This document shows, one piece after another, positions 27,175 through 34,440 of a stretch of DNA of 64,000 bases. Under the pieces are notes generated by a model. That model ran no database searches and was not told the DNA's origin. It saw only the letters and a list, made by a program, of their open reading frames with translations. The position numbers were made by a program, and so were the translations under genes. The stretch is from Olsenella sp. KGMB02461 (GTDB lineage: Bacteria > Actinomycetota > Coriobacteriia > Coriobacteriales > Atopobiaceae), in the NCBI RefSeq assembly GCF_012584445.1, contig NZ_JABAHI010000006.1, positions 186,001-250,000 of the forward strand. Direction: 5' to 3'. The stretch's first letter is position 1, and each line of letters opens with the position of its first letter.

Positions 27175-28509
27175 CTACTTGCGCCCCAGCGATCCAGGCA
27201 CCGTTTTGGTAGGCAGATGCTTGCCGATATGTCCCACAATAATCTTTTTACGATCAGCATCGTAGAGAAGATAGATGCGCATCGCGCCCTCTTGGATATT
27301 GCCCGAGTTGCCCACTTTGACATGGTTGACCATCAGCTGGTCTTTGCCCTGGTACCTAAAGGTACGCGCTCGCCTGCACTCCTCGATGGCCAGCGTCTCC
27401 TGAGACTCGTTTGCGGCATATTCGAACCCGCTTTTATTGCGAAACTCTCGGGCCACATCGACACCGTACTCACGATTGGTAGCGCGCAGGGGCCAGAGCA
27501 CATCGTGCAGAGACAAGAGGCTTCTCCAATAGCGGTCCAAGTCCCCTCCGCGATAATTGCGGGCAGACGCATAGGCGCTCTCAAGAAACTCCACCCGGTC
27601 TTGAAGCCCTGCGAACAGCCTCACGCATTCTTCGAGATTGGTAGGAAGCGTGCGGATCACGTCCAAAGGCTCTGCCACAGGGGTGACATCCACCTCGTCT
27701 TCCTGACCCACTTGAACCAAAGAAGCCCTGAGTCTTCGGGCTTCGTTTTCCAGTGCGGAGATCTGAATGGCATGAGCTCGCTCTTGTGCCTCTCTGGCTG
27801 CACGCTCTTGCTCCAGCTGATCGCCCGCGCCTCGCAACTGCTCCAGCTCTTCTGTCATGGCTGCCACAGATGCCTTGGCTCGCTGCAATGCCTGTTGGGC
27901 TTCCCGATACTGAGCCTCTGCCGTACGCGTGCGCTCAAGAAGCTCTTGGCGCACCTCTGCCCGAGCTTCGTCCACTGCGCGATCTTCCCGCTCTTTAGCT
28001 GCGCGGCGCTCGCTCGCCACTGCTTTGCGCACCGCTTCTTTCAGCGCTTCTTCTTGAGCTGCCTGTTGACTGTAAAAAGAGGCAGAAACGCTCTTGAGGG
28101 TATCCCCTACGCTTTGAAACTCTAGCTCTGGCCGAGAAGAGCCCGCCTCCCTGATTGAGCTATCCTCTGAAATCCTGGGCTCCGACGCAGCCAGTTGCCT
28201 CTGCACAAGAGCCCGTTGCTCTGAAAGCCATTGGGAGATCTCGCCTGCACGCTTCTGGAGAATCTCGTAATCTGTCACTGCGCTAGAGGGCTCTTCCTCT
28301 GGCTGCTCTATCAAAAACTTTTCGAGGTTTTGAGGCCGCTCCACTTCGAGCGGAGCTGCGAGAGGCGCCTTGGGAACCAACAATATTTTGAAGTTCCATG
28401 GACGATCGTCAAAAGGACTTTTGCTGGAATAGAGAGGGTTTTTATGAGGCAGAAGCCGGCTTAGGGACCCATTTTCGCAGGATGTGCCCCCATAAATATC
28501 TTCTGGCAT
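27175..28509 (-). CDS. Unrecognised coiled-coil protein with conserved-looking C-terminal domain
   Basis: A 444-residue protein I cannot assign. It is read in three parts: an N-terminal region (1-140) of mixed, acidic character; a long Glu/Arg/Ala-rich coiled coil (about 145-268); and a compact C-terminal part. That ends in a roughly 70-residue unit (377-444) with ECRRARTFRYQGKDQLMVNHVKVG, MRIYLLYDADRKKIIVGHIGKHL and a basic tail. The alternating beta-strand pattern loosely resembles small RelE/ParE-like toxin folds, but no signature is present, so this is only an impression. The start at 28509 has GGAAGGGGG 7 nt upstream. It lies 99 nt before addB. Confidence 0.6.
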   Translation of the reverse strand: MPEDIYGGTSCENGSLSRLLPHKNPLYSSKSPFDDRPWNFKILLVPKAPLAAPLEVERPQNLEKFLIEQPEEEPSSAVTDYEILQKRAGEISQWLSEQRALVQRQLAASEPRISEDSSIREAGSSRPELEFQSVGDTLKSVSASFYSQQAAQEEALKEAVRKAVASERRAAKEREDRAVDEARAEVRQELLERTRTAEAQYREAQQALQRAKASVAAMTEELEQLRGAGDQLEQERAAREAQERAHAIQISALENEARRLRASLVQVGQEDEVDVTPVAEPLDVIRTLPTNLEECVRLFAGLQDRVEFLESAYASARNYRGGDLDRYWRSLLSLHDVLWPLRATNREYGVDVAREFRNKSGFEYAANESQETLAIEECRRARTFRYQGKDQLMVNHVKVGNSGNIQEGAMRIYLLYDADRKKIIVGHIGKHLPTKTVPGSLGRK

Positions 28510-28590
28510 CCTGCAACCCCCTTCCAAAGTATGCACGCCTGCCACCACCACCCACTATAGCCAATATGTCCCCGAAAGAAGCCTCTTGCC

Positions 28591-28606
28591 GTACATTTGT
28601 TTGTAC
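28591..28606. promoter_or_regulatory. Dyad GTACA-N6-TGTAC upstream of the coiled-coil gene
   Basis: Two 5-bp inverted half-sites are separated by six nt, 82 nt upstream of the start at 28509. This could be an operator. It does not match the actinobacterial LexA box consensus. Confidence 0.25.
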
Positions 28607-28647
28607 TTACTACGGGACACCCGTGCTCTAGCAGCTCAAATGGCAAA

Positions 28648-28659
28648 GGGTTTCTCGGC
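28648..28659 (-). repeat. GCCGAGAAACCC motif, copy 2
   Basis: Exact 12-mer, minus orientation, in the intergenic region between tRNA(Pro) and the coiled-coil gene. Confidence 0.85.
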
Positions 28660-28700
28660 CTGTAAGGCACTCCCCATGGAGCCTTCACGTATCGAAGAAT

Positions 28701-28733
28701 AAAAAAGCCGGAGACCCTACAGAGCCTCCGGCT
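28701..28733 (-). terminator. Terminator after tRNA(Pro)
   Basis: The stem AGCCGGAG/CTCCGGCT is followed on the minus strand by six U, starting 10 nt past the tRNA 3' end. Confidence 0.9.
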
Positions 28734-28742
28734 GCCATTGAC

Positions 28743-28819
28743 TGGTCGGGTTGACTGGATTTGAACCAGCGACTTCTGCGTCCCGAACGCAGCGCTCTAC
28801 CAAGCTGAGCCACAACCCG
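28743..28819 (-). tRNA. tRNA-Pro (CGG anticodon)
   Basis: A 77-nt cloverleaf with acceptor CGGGTTG/CAACCCG, anticodon loop TTCGGGA, T-arm CTGGTTCAAATCCAG and an encoded CCA. Confidence 0.95.
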
Positions 28820-28830
28820 AACGGGTGAAA

Positions 28831-28836
28831 ATTCTA
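28831..28836 (-). promoter_or_regulatory. -10-like TAGAAT before tRNA(Pro)
   Basis: GTGTTAGAAT on the minus strand ends 11 nt before the mature tRNA, the same geometry as the elements before tRNA(Thr-TGT) and tRNA(Val). No clear -35 is seen. Confidence 0.45.
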
Positions 28837-28947
28837 ACACGTCGGCGACCCGCGCGCAGCCTAAACTTGCGCCTCTGGGCAAAACTCACCAGACAGAACA
28901 ACCGGCACGCACGCCACTTGAGACTGCCAGGCAAAACGCCTCGATGC

Positions 28948-29853
28948 CTACGGCAGGGCGCGCCAGCCATCCTCGACGATGCGGCAGCCATAGGGGGTGG
29001 AAGCCACAGCCGAAGACCACCAGCCAAGACGGGCGGCCTCGGTGGCTGCGACATCGGCGGCGCCAGCGTCGCGGCAAAGCCCAAACACGCAGCTTCCCGA
29101 GCCTGTGACCAGGGCGTTTAACACTCCTGGCTGGGCCGATAAAAACTGCGCCACCTGGCGGGTCGCAGGCAGCAGCCCGAAGGCGGCGGGCTCCAGGTTG
29201 TTGGCACAGGCTGCGGCCATGGCATCCACGTTGGCGGCAGCGACGGCGTCCACCAGGGGCTCCAGCGGAGCAGCGGGCTCTGGATGGGCATCAAAGGCCT
29301 CATAGGCTCGGGGCGTGCTCACACCCACTCCCCTCGGGCGCACCAGGACCGCATGGAACGGCACTGCCGAGAAGGTCTCCTCAAGCTGCTCGCCTGCACC
29401 GCCCATAAGCGCAAGGCCGCCGGTCAAGAAGAAGGGGACGTCGGCGCCGACGGAGGCCGCCACCGCATGGACCAGAGGATCGGCAGGATCGATGCCCCAG
29501 GCAGCGCAAAGGCCCAGCAAGACGGCGGCAGCGTCGGCAGAGCCGCCGCCAAGGCCGGCTTGGGCGGGAATGGTTTTGTCGAGGGTGATGGCCACGTCTG
29601 CGGGACGATCCAGGGCCTCGGCAAAAAAGAGGGCAGCCATGGAGGCCGTATTGTTCTCCATAGAGGTGCGCACCGAGGGCCGGCAGGCCAATGAAAGCCT
29701 GTCTGAGGGCTCGAGGGTCACTTGGTCGTAAAGACCCACCGTGCCCATAAGAGTGGAGAGGCGATGGTATCCCACAAGCGTGCGCTGGCAGCTCACTCCC
29801 AGATAAAGATTGATCTTAGCCGGTGCCTGCACCACGATACGCTGGACAGCCAT
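28948..29853 (-). CDS. ispE: 4-diphosphocytidyl-2-C-methyl-D-erythritol kinase
   Basis: IspE phosphorylates CDP-ME in the MEP pathway. The 301-residue GHMP kinase has the substrate motif VQAPAKINLYLGV at the N-terminus. The ATP loop is IPAQAGLGGGSADAAAVL, and the third GHMP motif ALVTGSGSCVFGL is near the C-terminus. GGAGG close to the ATG at 29853 decides the start; a longer frame exists. A TGCCGAGAA core lies antisense at 29365. The neighbour upstream on the same strand is veg, 75 nt away; veg is commonly found beside ispE in Gram-positives. Confidence 0.95.
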   Translation of the reverse strand: MAVQRIVVQAPAKINLYLGVSCQRTLVGYHRLSTLMGTVGLYDQVTLEPSDRLSLACRPSVRTSMENNTASMAALFFAEALDRPADVAITLDKTIPAQAGLGGGSADAAAVLLGLCAAWGIDPADPLVHAVAASVGADVPFFLTGGLALMGGAGEQLEETFSAVPFHAVLVRPRGVGVSTPRAYEAFDAHPEPAAPLEPLVDAVAAANVDAMAAACANNLEPAAFGLLPATRQVAQFLSAQPGVLNALVTGSGSCVFGLCRDAGAADVAATEAARLGWWSSAVASTPYGCRIVEDGWRALP

Positions 29854-29928
29854 AGCCCCTCCATTGCGCGAGGGCGGCTCCAAGGGTATCCCCTGGCAGC
29901 CGCCCCAATGGTTCTTGCTGCTTACAAA

Positions 29929-30231
29929 TTACTCCTGCGCCTGCTGCTCGCCCACAAAGTCAAAGAGGGGATCGCCGGACTCGGTATCAAAGAGCTCCAC
30001 GGTGCCGGTAAGCACGTCCACATACTGGTAGCTCTGGCGGGCCTTGCGGCCGCGACGCTCCTCTACCTCGACCATAAACAGCGACGGATGGGCGGAGACC
30101 AAGGTGCCCGTGCGCTCGACAATGCGGGAGCGGCCCATGTTGGCGCGCACCTTGATGCGGGAACCCGTGAGATGAGCCAGAGACTTATGAATCTGGTCTA
30201 CGCGGTTTACGGACGGAATTTCGTTCTCCAT
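29929..30231 (-). CDS. veg: Veg family protein
   Basis: A 100-residue protein of the Veg family (DUF1021), linked in Bacillus to biofilm formation and spore outgrowth. The core pattern is visible: VDQIHKSLAHLTGSRIKVRANMGRSRIVERTGTL and PSLFMVEVEE, then SYQYVDVLTGTVEL. The length is slightly above the usual 80-90, with an acidic Gln-rich C-terminus. It directly precedes ispE, the common Gram-positive context. The molecular function is not settled for the family. Confidence 0.9.
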   Translation of the reverse strand: MENEIPSVNRVDQIHKSLAHLTGSRIKVRANMGRSRIVERTGTLVSAHPSLFMVEVEERRGRKARQSYQYVDVLTGTVELFDTESGDPLFDFVGEQQAQE

Positions 30232-30451
30232 GCCTTCACTCCAAACTTAGGCCCGGCCCTTCGCAGGCGCCTCAAAACCGCTGGGCGCCAAAAGGCCATA
30301 TTGCGGCCAATGATGATTAGCAAGGATCTATACTAACTCTTTGCGCCAAAAGGAGAAAGTACTCCACCGACCACGCATATCCTATGGCCTGAGAGGCAAT
30401 ACACCTTCATTGCAGCTCTTGCACCTCACCTATCGAGAGAAGGTTACATCT

Positions 30452-31531
30452 ATGAATGAGCAGCGCCTTCAGCAGGTACGAAGCAATTTGCGCCTTATGG
30501 ACCTCGACCAGATGGTCATTGTGGACCCTGTCTCCATCGCCTACCTCACCGGTTACAGGAATGATCCCATGGAGCGCTTCCAGGCCCTTTACGTAGCCGC
30601 AGATAACGAGCCCACGATCTTTGTGAACAAGCTCTTCCCCGACCCTTCGGGCTATGTGGACTCCATCATCACCCTGGATGACACCGACGATCCCGTCGAC
30701 GCTTTGGCCCAGCTCTGCATCCACGATGCCCCGCTGGGCATCGACCGCGGCCTTGAGGCCCGCTGGCTGCTCCCCCTCATGGACGCCCAGGCCGCCAGCG
30801 CCTATCGTCTGGCTTCCAGCGCGGTAGACGACGCCCGCGCCCACAAGGATCCCACCGAGCAGCAGGCCATGGCAGAGGCCTCGGCCATCAACGACCAGGG
30901 CATGGCATGGCTCAAGTCCCAGATCAAAGAGGGCGTCACCGAGCGCCAGATCGCAGAGGGCCTTGAGACCGAGTATCGCCGCCTGGGTGCCTGGGGCAAC
31001 TCCTTTGCCCCCATCGTCTCCTTTGGCGCCAACGCGGCAGACCCTCACCACGAGCCCGACGACACCAAGCTTACCCGCGGCCAATGCGTGCTCTTTGACG
31101 TGGGCTGCGCCGCCAACGACTACTGCGCCGACATGACCCGCACCTTCTTTTTTGGCGAGCCCTCAGAGGAGTTTGAGCGCGTCCATGCCACCGTGGTGGC
31201 TGCCAACCGCGCTGCCGAGGCCATGGTTGTCCCCGGCGTCACCTTCGCCCAGATCGACGCCGCTGCCCGCCAGGTCATCGAAGACGCAGGCTACGGCCCC
31301 TATTTCACCCATCGTCTGGGCCACTCCATCGGCCTGGAGGTCCACGAGCCCGGCGACGTCTCCAGCGCCCACAACGATCCCGTCGAGCCCGGCATGTGCT
31401 TCTCCATCGAGCCCGGCATCTACCTGCCCGGCCGCCTTGGCGTGCGCATCGAGGACCTGGTCATCGTTACCCAGGACGGCTGCCAGGTGCTCAACCACTA
31501 TCCCAAAGACCTGGAGTGCATCAAGGCGTAA
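30452..31531 (+). CDS. M24-family aminopeptidase (Xaa-Pro type)
   Basis: A 359-residue metallopeptidase of the pita-bread fold, which removes N-terminal residues preceding proline. The five metal ligands are visible: D216 and D227 (LFDVGCAANDYCADMTRTF), H291 (THRLGHSIGLEVHEPG), E320 (FSIEPGIYLPG) and E334 (VRIEDLVIV). An N-terminal creatinase-like domain starts MDLDQMVIVDPVSIAYLTGY. The start at 30452 has GAGAAGG 9 nt upstream; the frame is open further upstream without support. It is transcribed divergently from veg-ispE. PepP versus PepQ cannot be decided. Confidence 0.93.
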   Translation: MNEQRLQQVRSNLRLMDLDQMVIVDPVSIAYLTGYRNDPMERFQALYVAADNEPTIFVNKLFPDPSGYVDSIITLDDTDDPVDALAQLCIHDAPLGIDRGLEARWLLPLMDAQAASAYRLASSAVDDARAHKDPTEQQAMAEASAINDQGMAWLKSQIKEGVTERQIAEGLETEYRRLGAWGNSFAPIVSFGANAADPHHEPDDTKLTRGQCVLFDVGCAANDYCADMTRTFFFGEPSEEFERVHATVVAANRAAEAMVVPGVTFAQIDAAARQVIEDAGYGPYFTHRLGHSIGLEVHEPGDVSSAHNDPVEPGMCFSIEPGIYLPGRLGVRIEDLVIVTQDGCQVLNHYPKDLECIKA

Positions 31532-31537
31532 TTCCTT

Positions 31538-31549
31538 GCCGAGAAACCC
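31538..31549 (+). repeat. GCCGAGAAACCC motif, copy 3
   Basis: Exact 12-mer starting 7 nt after the peptidase stop codon, abutting a small GCGCC/GGCGC hairpin. Confidence 0.85.
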
Positions 31550-31574
31550 GCGCCTCCTGAGTTGGCGCCTTTTC
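31550..31574 (+). terminator. Weak terminator after the M24 peptidase gene
   Basis: The 5-bp stem GCGCC/GGCGC has a 9-nt loop and is followed by CTTTTCC. Short stem, so low confidence. Confidence 0.35.
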
Positions 31575-31596
31575 CTTATCCTGAGGTATGCAAGAG

Positions 31597-31673
31597 GGGG
31601 CGGGGCATATCCCGCCCCGCTTCAAACAGCTTCGCTGCGCGAAGAACTCGCGGGGCAAGATATGCCCCGCCCC
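31597..31673. repeat. 77-nt GC-rich palindrome (REP-like element)
   Basis: Outer arms GGGGCGGGGCATATC (31597-31611) and GATATGCCCCGCCCC (31659-31673) pair perfectly over 15 bp. Then follow a 2/2 internal loop, a 7-bp GCCCCGC/GCGGGGC stem and an apical CTTCG/CGAAG stem. Each half can also fold locally (GCGGGGCA/TGCCCCGC). It is not coding, and may be a REP-type element, a mobile-element remnant or a structured RNA. Confidence 0.7.
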
Positions 31674-31899
31674 AGGGCTCAACTCAGAGGAAACAATGCC
31701 AAAAACTCTTGCCCCAAGTAATGTAGGCCTAATACTTGATCGGTAACACTAGGCGAGTTTTTCTATTGCTGGGTTTGAAAAGCGCAGGCTTTTCAATATT
31801 TGCAGTCAGGTTCCAAGACTATGTCAGCGAGAAATAGAGTCTGGGGTTCAGATAAACAAACGTGCTTCGAAATCAAACCAGCCTCTTAGAATAGATAGC
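31674..31899. other. AT-richer intergenic stretch without recognised gene
   Basis: Together with the preceding palindrome this makes a 433-nt gap between the peptidase gene and the small membrane protein gene. It contains one small perfect hairpin, GAAAAGC/GCTTTTC with a 4-nt loop (31777-31794). I see no supported coding frame. Confidence 0.5.
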
Positions 31900-31933
31900 T
31901 AAAATACGGGACGCTAGCCTGTGCCAGCGTCCC
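31900..31933 (-). terminator. Terminator after the small membrane protein gene
   Basis: The perfect 8-bp stem GGGACGCT/AGCGTCCC (31908-31915, 31926-31933) is followed on the minus strand by GTATTTTAG. It lies 32 nt past the stop. Confidence 0.6.
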
Positions 31934-31964
31934 AAAACAGTGCCACTATTTGTCCTTTTGTTTC

Positions 31965-32456
31965 TTAAATCGTCTCCGAACCAACGCCTCTTAAAGCTCC
32001 TACAAGAAACGCAGGTGCTGGCAAAATACCCATTGGCCCTAAGGTGATAGGTAAAACTATTGTATACAAAAGCGATGTGTGTATAAATGATATCAATAGT
32101 ACTACTAGATATGCTATTATCAATATATATGTTAACCATTTTGCATATCTGTTTACAATATGCCTAGCGTTTGCTTTTAATGCGCTCCTCCCATACAACT
32201 CTCTAATTATGCGATAACCCAATACATAGGCTAGCAATGGAATGGCTACTACCAGCACTCCTAACGCTATTATCAAAGTCGAATTGTTATATATACTTAT
32301 AATCTGTCTGTGCCCAGCTGTTATGTCCACCAACCATGTGATACACCACGGGGAAGCGCTTATCATTGCAATGAGCATTCCTACCATGCAGGCAAGCGAG
32401 ATCCAGCTATATTGCTTTTCTTCACCCATTGCTCTCACCATATTCAATATTTGCAT
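31965..32456 (-). CDS. Hypothetical 163-residue membrane protein
   Basis: Not recognised. Four hydrophobic stretches are visible: about 19-38 (ISLACMVGMLIAMISAS), 60-82 (STLIIALGVLVVAIPLLAYVLG), 107-127 (WLTYILIIAYLVVLLISFI) and 131-156. A short basic loop lies between the second and third. Base composition is much more AT-rich than in flanking genes, and codons such as ATA and AGA/AGT are common, suggesting recent acquisition or relaxed selection. The start is uncertain: ATG at 32456 lacks a clear Shine-Dalgarno; ATG at 32426, behind GGTGAG, is an alternative. Confidence 0.55.
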   Translation of the reverse strand: MQILNMVRAMGEEKQYSWISLACMVGMLIAMISASPWCITWLVDITAGHRQIISIYNNSTLIIALGVLVVAIPLLAYVLGYRIIRELYGRSALKANARHIVNRYAKWLTYILIIAYLVVLLISFIHTSLLYTIVLPITLGPMGILPAPAFLVGALRGVGSETI

Positions 32457-32488
32457 TTATTGATATTTGTTCTTATATGACTTAGCAG

Positions 32489-32517
32489 TAATAGTAGTGG
32501 ACTAATAGTAGTGGACT
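32489..32517. repeat. 14-bp tandem duplication
   Basis: TAATAGTAGTGGAC occurs twice head to tail (32489-32502 and 32503-32516). It lies about 35 nt upstream of the membrane protein gene's first ATG, in the AT-rich patch. Confidence 0.8.
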
Positions 32518-32600
32518 CTTATTTACTATTTAGTATGTTCTAAATTTATATCGGTAAATGGCCGATTTTTATAATCCAACGGTTTTATGGCGCTAATGAA

Positions 32601-32628
32601 ATAGTCGCATCCTTTCGAATGCGACTAT
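32601..32628 (-). terminator. Hairpin downstream of nagB
   Basis: The perfect 10-bp stem ATAGTCGCAT/ATGCGACTAT has an 8-nt loop and lies 62 nt past the nagB stop. The minus-strand tail TTTCATT is modestly U-rich. Confidence 0.55.
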
Positions 32629-32689
32629 CCGTTATTGATCTATTTATCAGGTTTTCGATCTACTTCATCCTCCAGAGAAGGACGAAACC

Positions 32690-33427
32690 TTAGTCCTCCT
32701 GGGGACACTTGGAGAGGGCCTCGTCGTCTGCCACGACCACGCAGTTGGTGTGGAGCTGCAGGATGGAGGCGGGGCACTGGGGGGTCACGGCGCCGTAGAT
32801 CATGTCATAGACAGCCTGGGCCTTGTCGGCGCCGGTGGCAGCCACCACGATCATGCGGGCGTTCATGATGGTCTGCACACCCATGGTATAGGCCTGGCGA
32901 GGCACGTCTTCCTCCTTCTCGAAGAGACGGGAGTTGGCCTCGATGGTAGAGGGAGTAAGGTCCACGCACTGGGTGCCCTTGGAAAAGGCCTCTGCAGGCT
33001 CGTTGAAGCCGATGTGGCCGTTGCGGCCGATTCCCAAAAGCTGCAGGTCCACATAGCCAGCGGCCTTGACCATGGAGTCGTAGTCTGCGCAGGCCTCGGC
33101 AGCGTCCATGTTGGAGCCGTCGGGCACGTGGGTGTTGGCCTTGTTGATGTTGATATGGTCAAAGAACTGATGATTCATGAAGTAGCGGTAGCTCTGGGGA
33201 TCGTCGCCGGTGAGGCCGCGATACTCGTCCAGGTTGTAGGTGGACACCTCGGAGAAATCCACATCGCCCTTCTTGTACCAGTCGATAAGCTGCTGATAGG
33301 CGCCGATGGGGGTGGTGCCTGTAGCCAAGCCTAGCACGCAATCGGGCTTGAGAATGACCTGGGCAGAGATGATGTTGGCCGTCTTACGGCTCATGTCCGC
33401 ATAGTCTTTCACGCGAATGATCTTCAT
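32690..33427 (-). CDS. nagB: Glucosamine-6-phosphate deaminase
   Basis: NagB converts glucosamine-6-phosphate to fructose-6-phosphate and ammonia. The 245-residue product has the sugar-phosphate loop LGLATGTTPIGAYQQL (about 33-48). Catalytic Asp/Glu lie in STYNLDEYRGL, and LLGIGRNGHIGFNEPA carries the catalytic histidine. AGGAG lies 6 nt before the ATG. It stands alone, with no nagA or nag transporter next to it, and feeds amino sugars into glycolysis. Confidence 0.96.
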   Translation of the reverse strand: MKIIRVKDYADMSRKTANIISAQVILKPDCVLGLATGTTPIGAYQQLIDWYKKGDVDFSEVSTYNLDEYRGLTGDDPQSYRYFMNHQFFDHININKANTHVPDGSNMDAAEACADYDSMVKAAGYVDLQLLGIGRNGHIGFNEPAEAFSKGTQCVDLTPSTIEANSRLFEKEEDVPRQAYTMGVQTIMNARMIVVAATGADKAQAVYDMIYGAVTPQCPASILQLHTNCVVVADDEALSKCPQED

Positions 33428-33627
33428 GGCTTCTCCTGTTCAGCCGCACTCTAGGACTCTTAGTCGCCAGTATGGCACGGTAATCCTTACGGCCCGCGCC
33501 GCGCCTGTCGCAATCGACAAATGGACAAAGGTATACCGGCTTTAAGGCACCCAGTGACCCAGGGGATGCGCAGGTCGCCAGATGTGCGCAAGGACTTTAA
33601 GGCAGCGCGGACCCTCGATCCCGCCCC

Positions 33628-34224
33628 TTAGAGTTGGGCTGCCAGCGCCTGCAGCGCCTTGAAGCGGTGGGAGATGGCGTTCTTTTGCTCAGGGATGAGC
33701 TGGGCCATGGTGAGCCCCGGCGTGGCCTCAGGCAAGAAGAAGGGGTCGTAGCCAAAGCCATGCTCCCCTACCCCCTCGTAGCCAATGGCGCCTTCGCAGT
33801 CTCCCTCGCCAGCCAAATAGGAGCCGTCGGCAGGATCCACCAGCACCACGCAGGAATGGAAGCGGGCGGTGCGCTCAGGCTCAGGCACATCTGCCATCTC
33901 GCGGGCCAGCTTGGCGTTGTTGGCCGCGTCGTCGCCATGATGGCCGCACCACCTGGCCGAATGAATCCCCGGCGCCCCATCCAGCGCATCCACTACCAGG
34001 CCCGAATCGTCGGCCACCGCTCGAAAGCCCGTAGCCTCCGCTGCCGCCCGCGCCTTGATGAGCGCATTGGCCAAGAAGGTGTCTCCGTCTTCTTCCGGCT
34101 CGTCGAACTCCCCCAGCTCCCCTAAGGCCTTGAACTCCACATCGGGCATGACGGGGGCCAAAATCGCTTCTATCTCTGACACTTTGTGGGGGTTGCCGGT
34201 GGCAACCACGATGGTCTCGGACAT
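33628..34224 (-). CDS. rdgB: Non-canonical purine NTP pyrophosphatase RdgB/HAM1
   Basis: A house-cleaning enzyme hydrolysing ITP, dITP and XTP. The 198-residue product has VVATGNPHKVSEIEAIL at the N-terminus, VADDSGLVVDALDGAPGIHSARW in the centre, GFGYDPFFLP, and the C-terminal HRFKALQAL. The frame is open far upstream across murI on the other strand, but AAAGGA 6 nt before the ATG at 34224 fixes the start. In many genomes it follows rph in one operon; here rph and murI are divergent from it across a 216-nt gap. Confidence 0.95.
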   Translation of the reverse strand: MSETIVVATGNPHKVSEIEAILAPVMPDVEFKALGELGEFDEPEEDGDTFLANALIKARAAAEATGFRAVADDSGLVVDALDGAPGIHSARWCGHHGDDAANNAKLAREMADVPEPERTARFHSCVVLVDPADGSYLAGEGDCEGAIGYEGVGEHGFGYDPFFLPEATPGLTMAQLIPEQKNAISHRFKALQALAAQL

Positions 34225-34308
34225 GGGAATCCTTTCTAGTTGGGAGGGCGCGGTCTTCTCGGCAAGGATGGTGTGAGAAGCGCGGCAAAAGGATAGGGTG
34301 AGGGCGTG

Positions 34309-34320
34309 GGGTTTCTCGGC
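34309..34320 (-). repeat. GCCGAGAAACCC motif, copy 4
   Basis: Exact 12-mer, minus orientation, between rdgB and murI. Ten nt further on, CCGAGAAAC (34331-34339) lies in the opposite orientation, so GTTTCTCGG/CCGAGAAAC can form a 9-bp stem. A shorter core TTCTCGGCA also lies at 34256-34264. Confidence 0.85.
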
Positions 34321-34440
34321 ATTAAGGGTACCGAGAAACGCCGCCGCCGACAGTTGGAACGCGGTGGGCAGAGTCCGTCCACGGAGCCCACACGTCACTA
34401 TGCCACCATAGGGGTCCTGATACTGTGGAGAGAGGCGGAC

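Noticed and set aside
27175-28509. Calling the coiled-coil protein's C-terminus a RelE/ParE toxin
   Set aside because: Only a vague beta-strand pattern is shared; catalytic residues and typical length are not evident, and no antitoxin gene is adjacent.
28591-28606. LexA/SOS box upstream of the coiled-coil gene near addAB
   Set aside because: The half-sites GTACA/TGTAC and 6-nt spacing do not match the GAAC-N4-GTTC-type actinobacterial SOS box.
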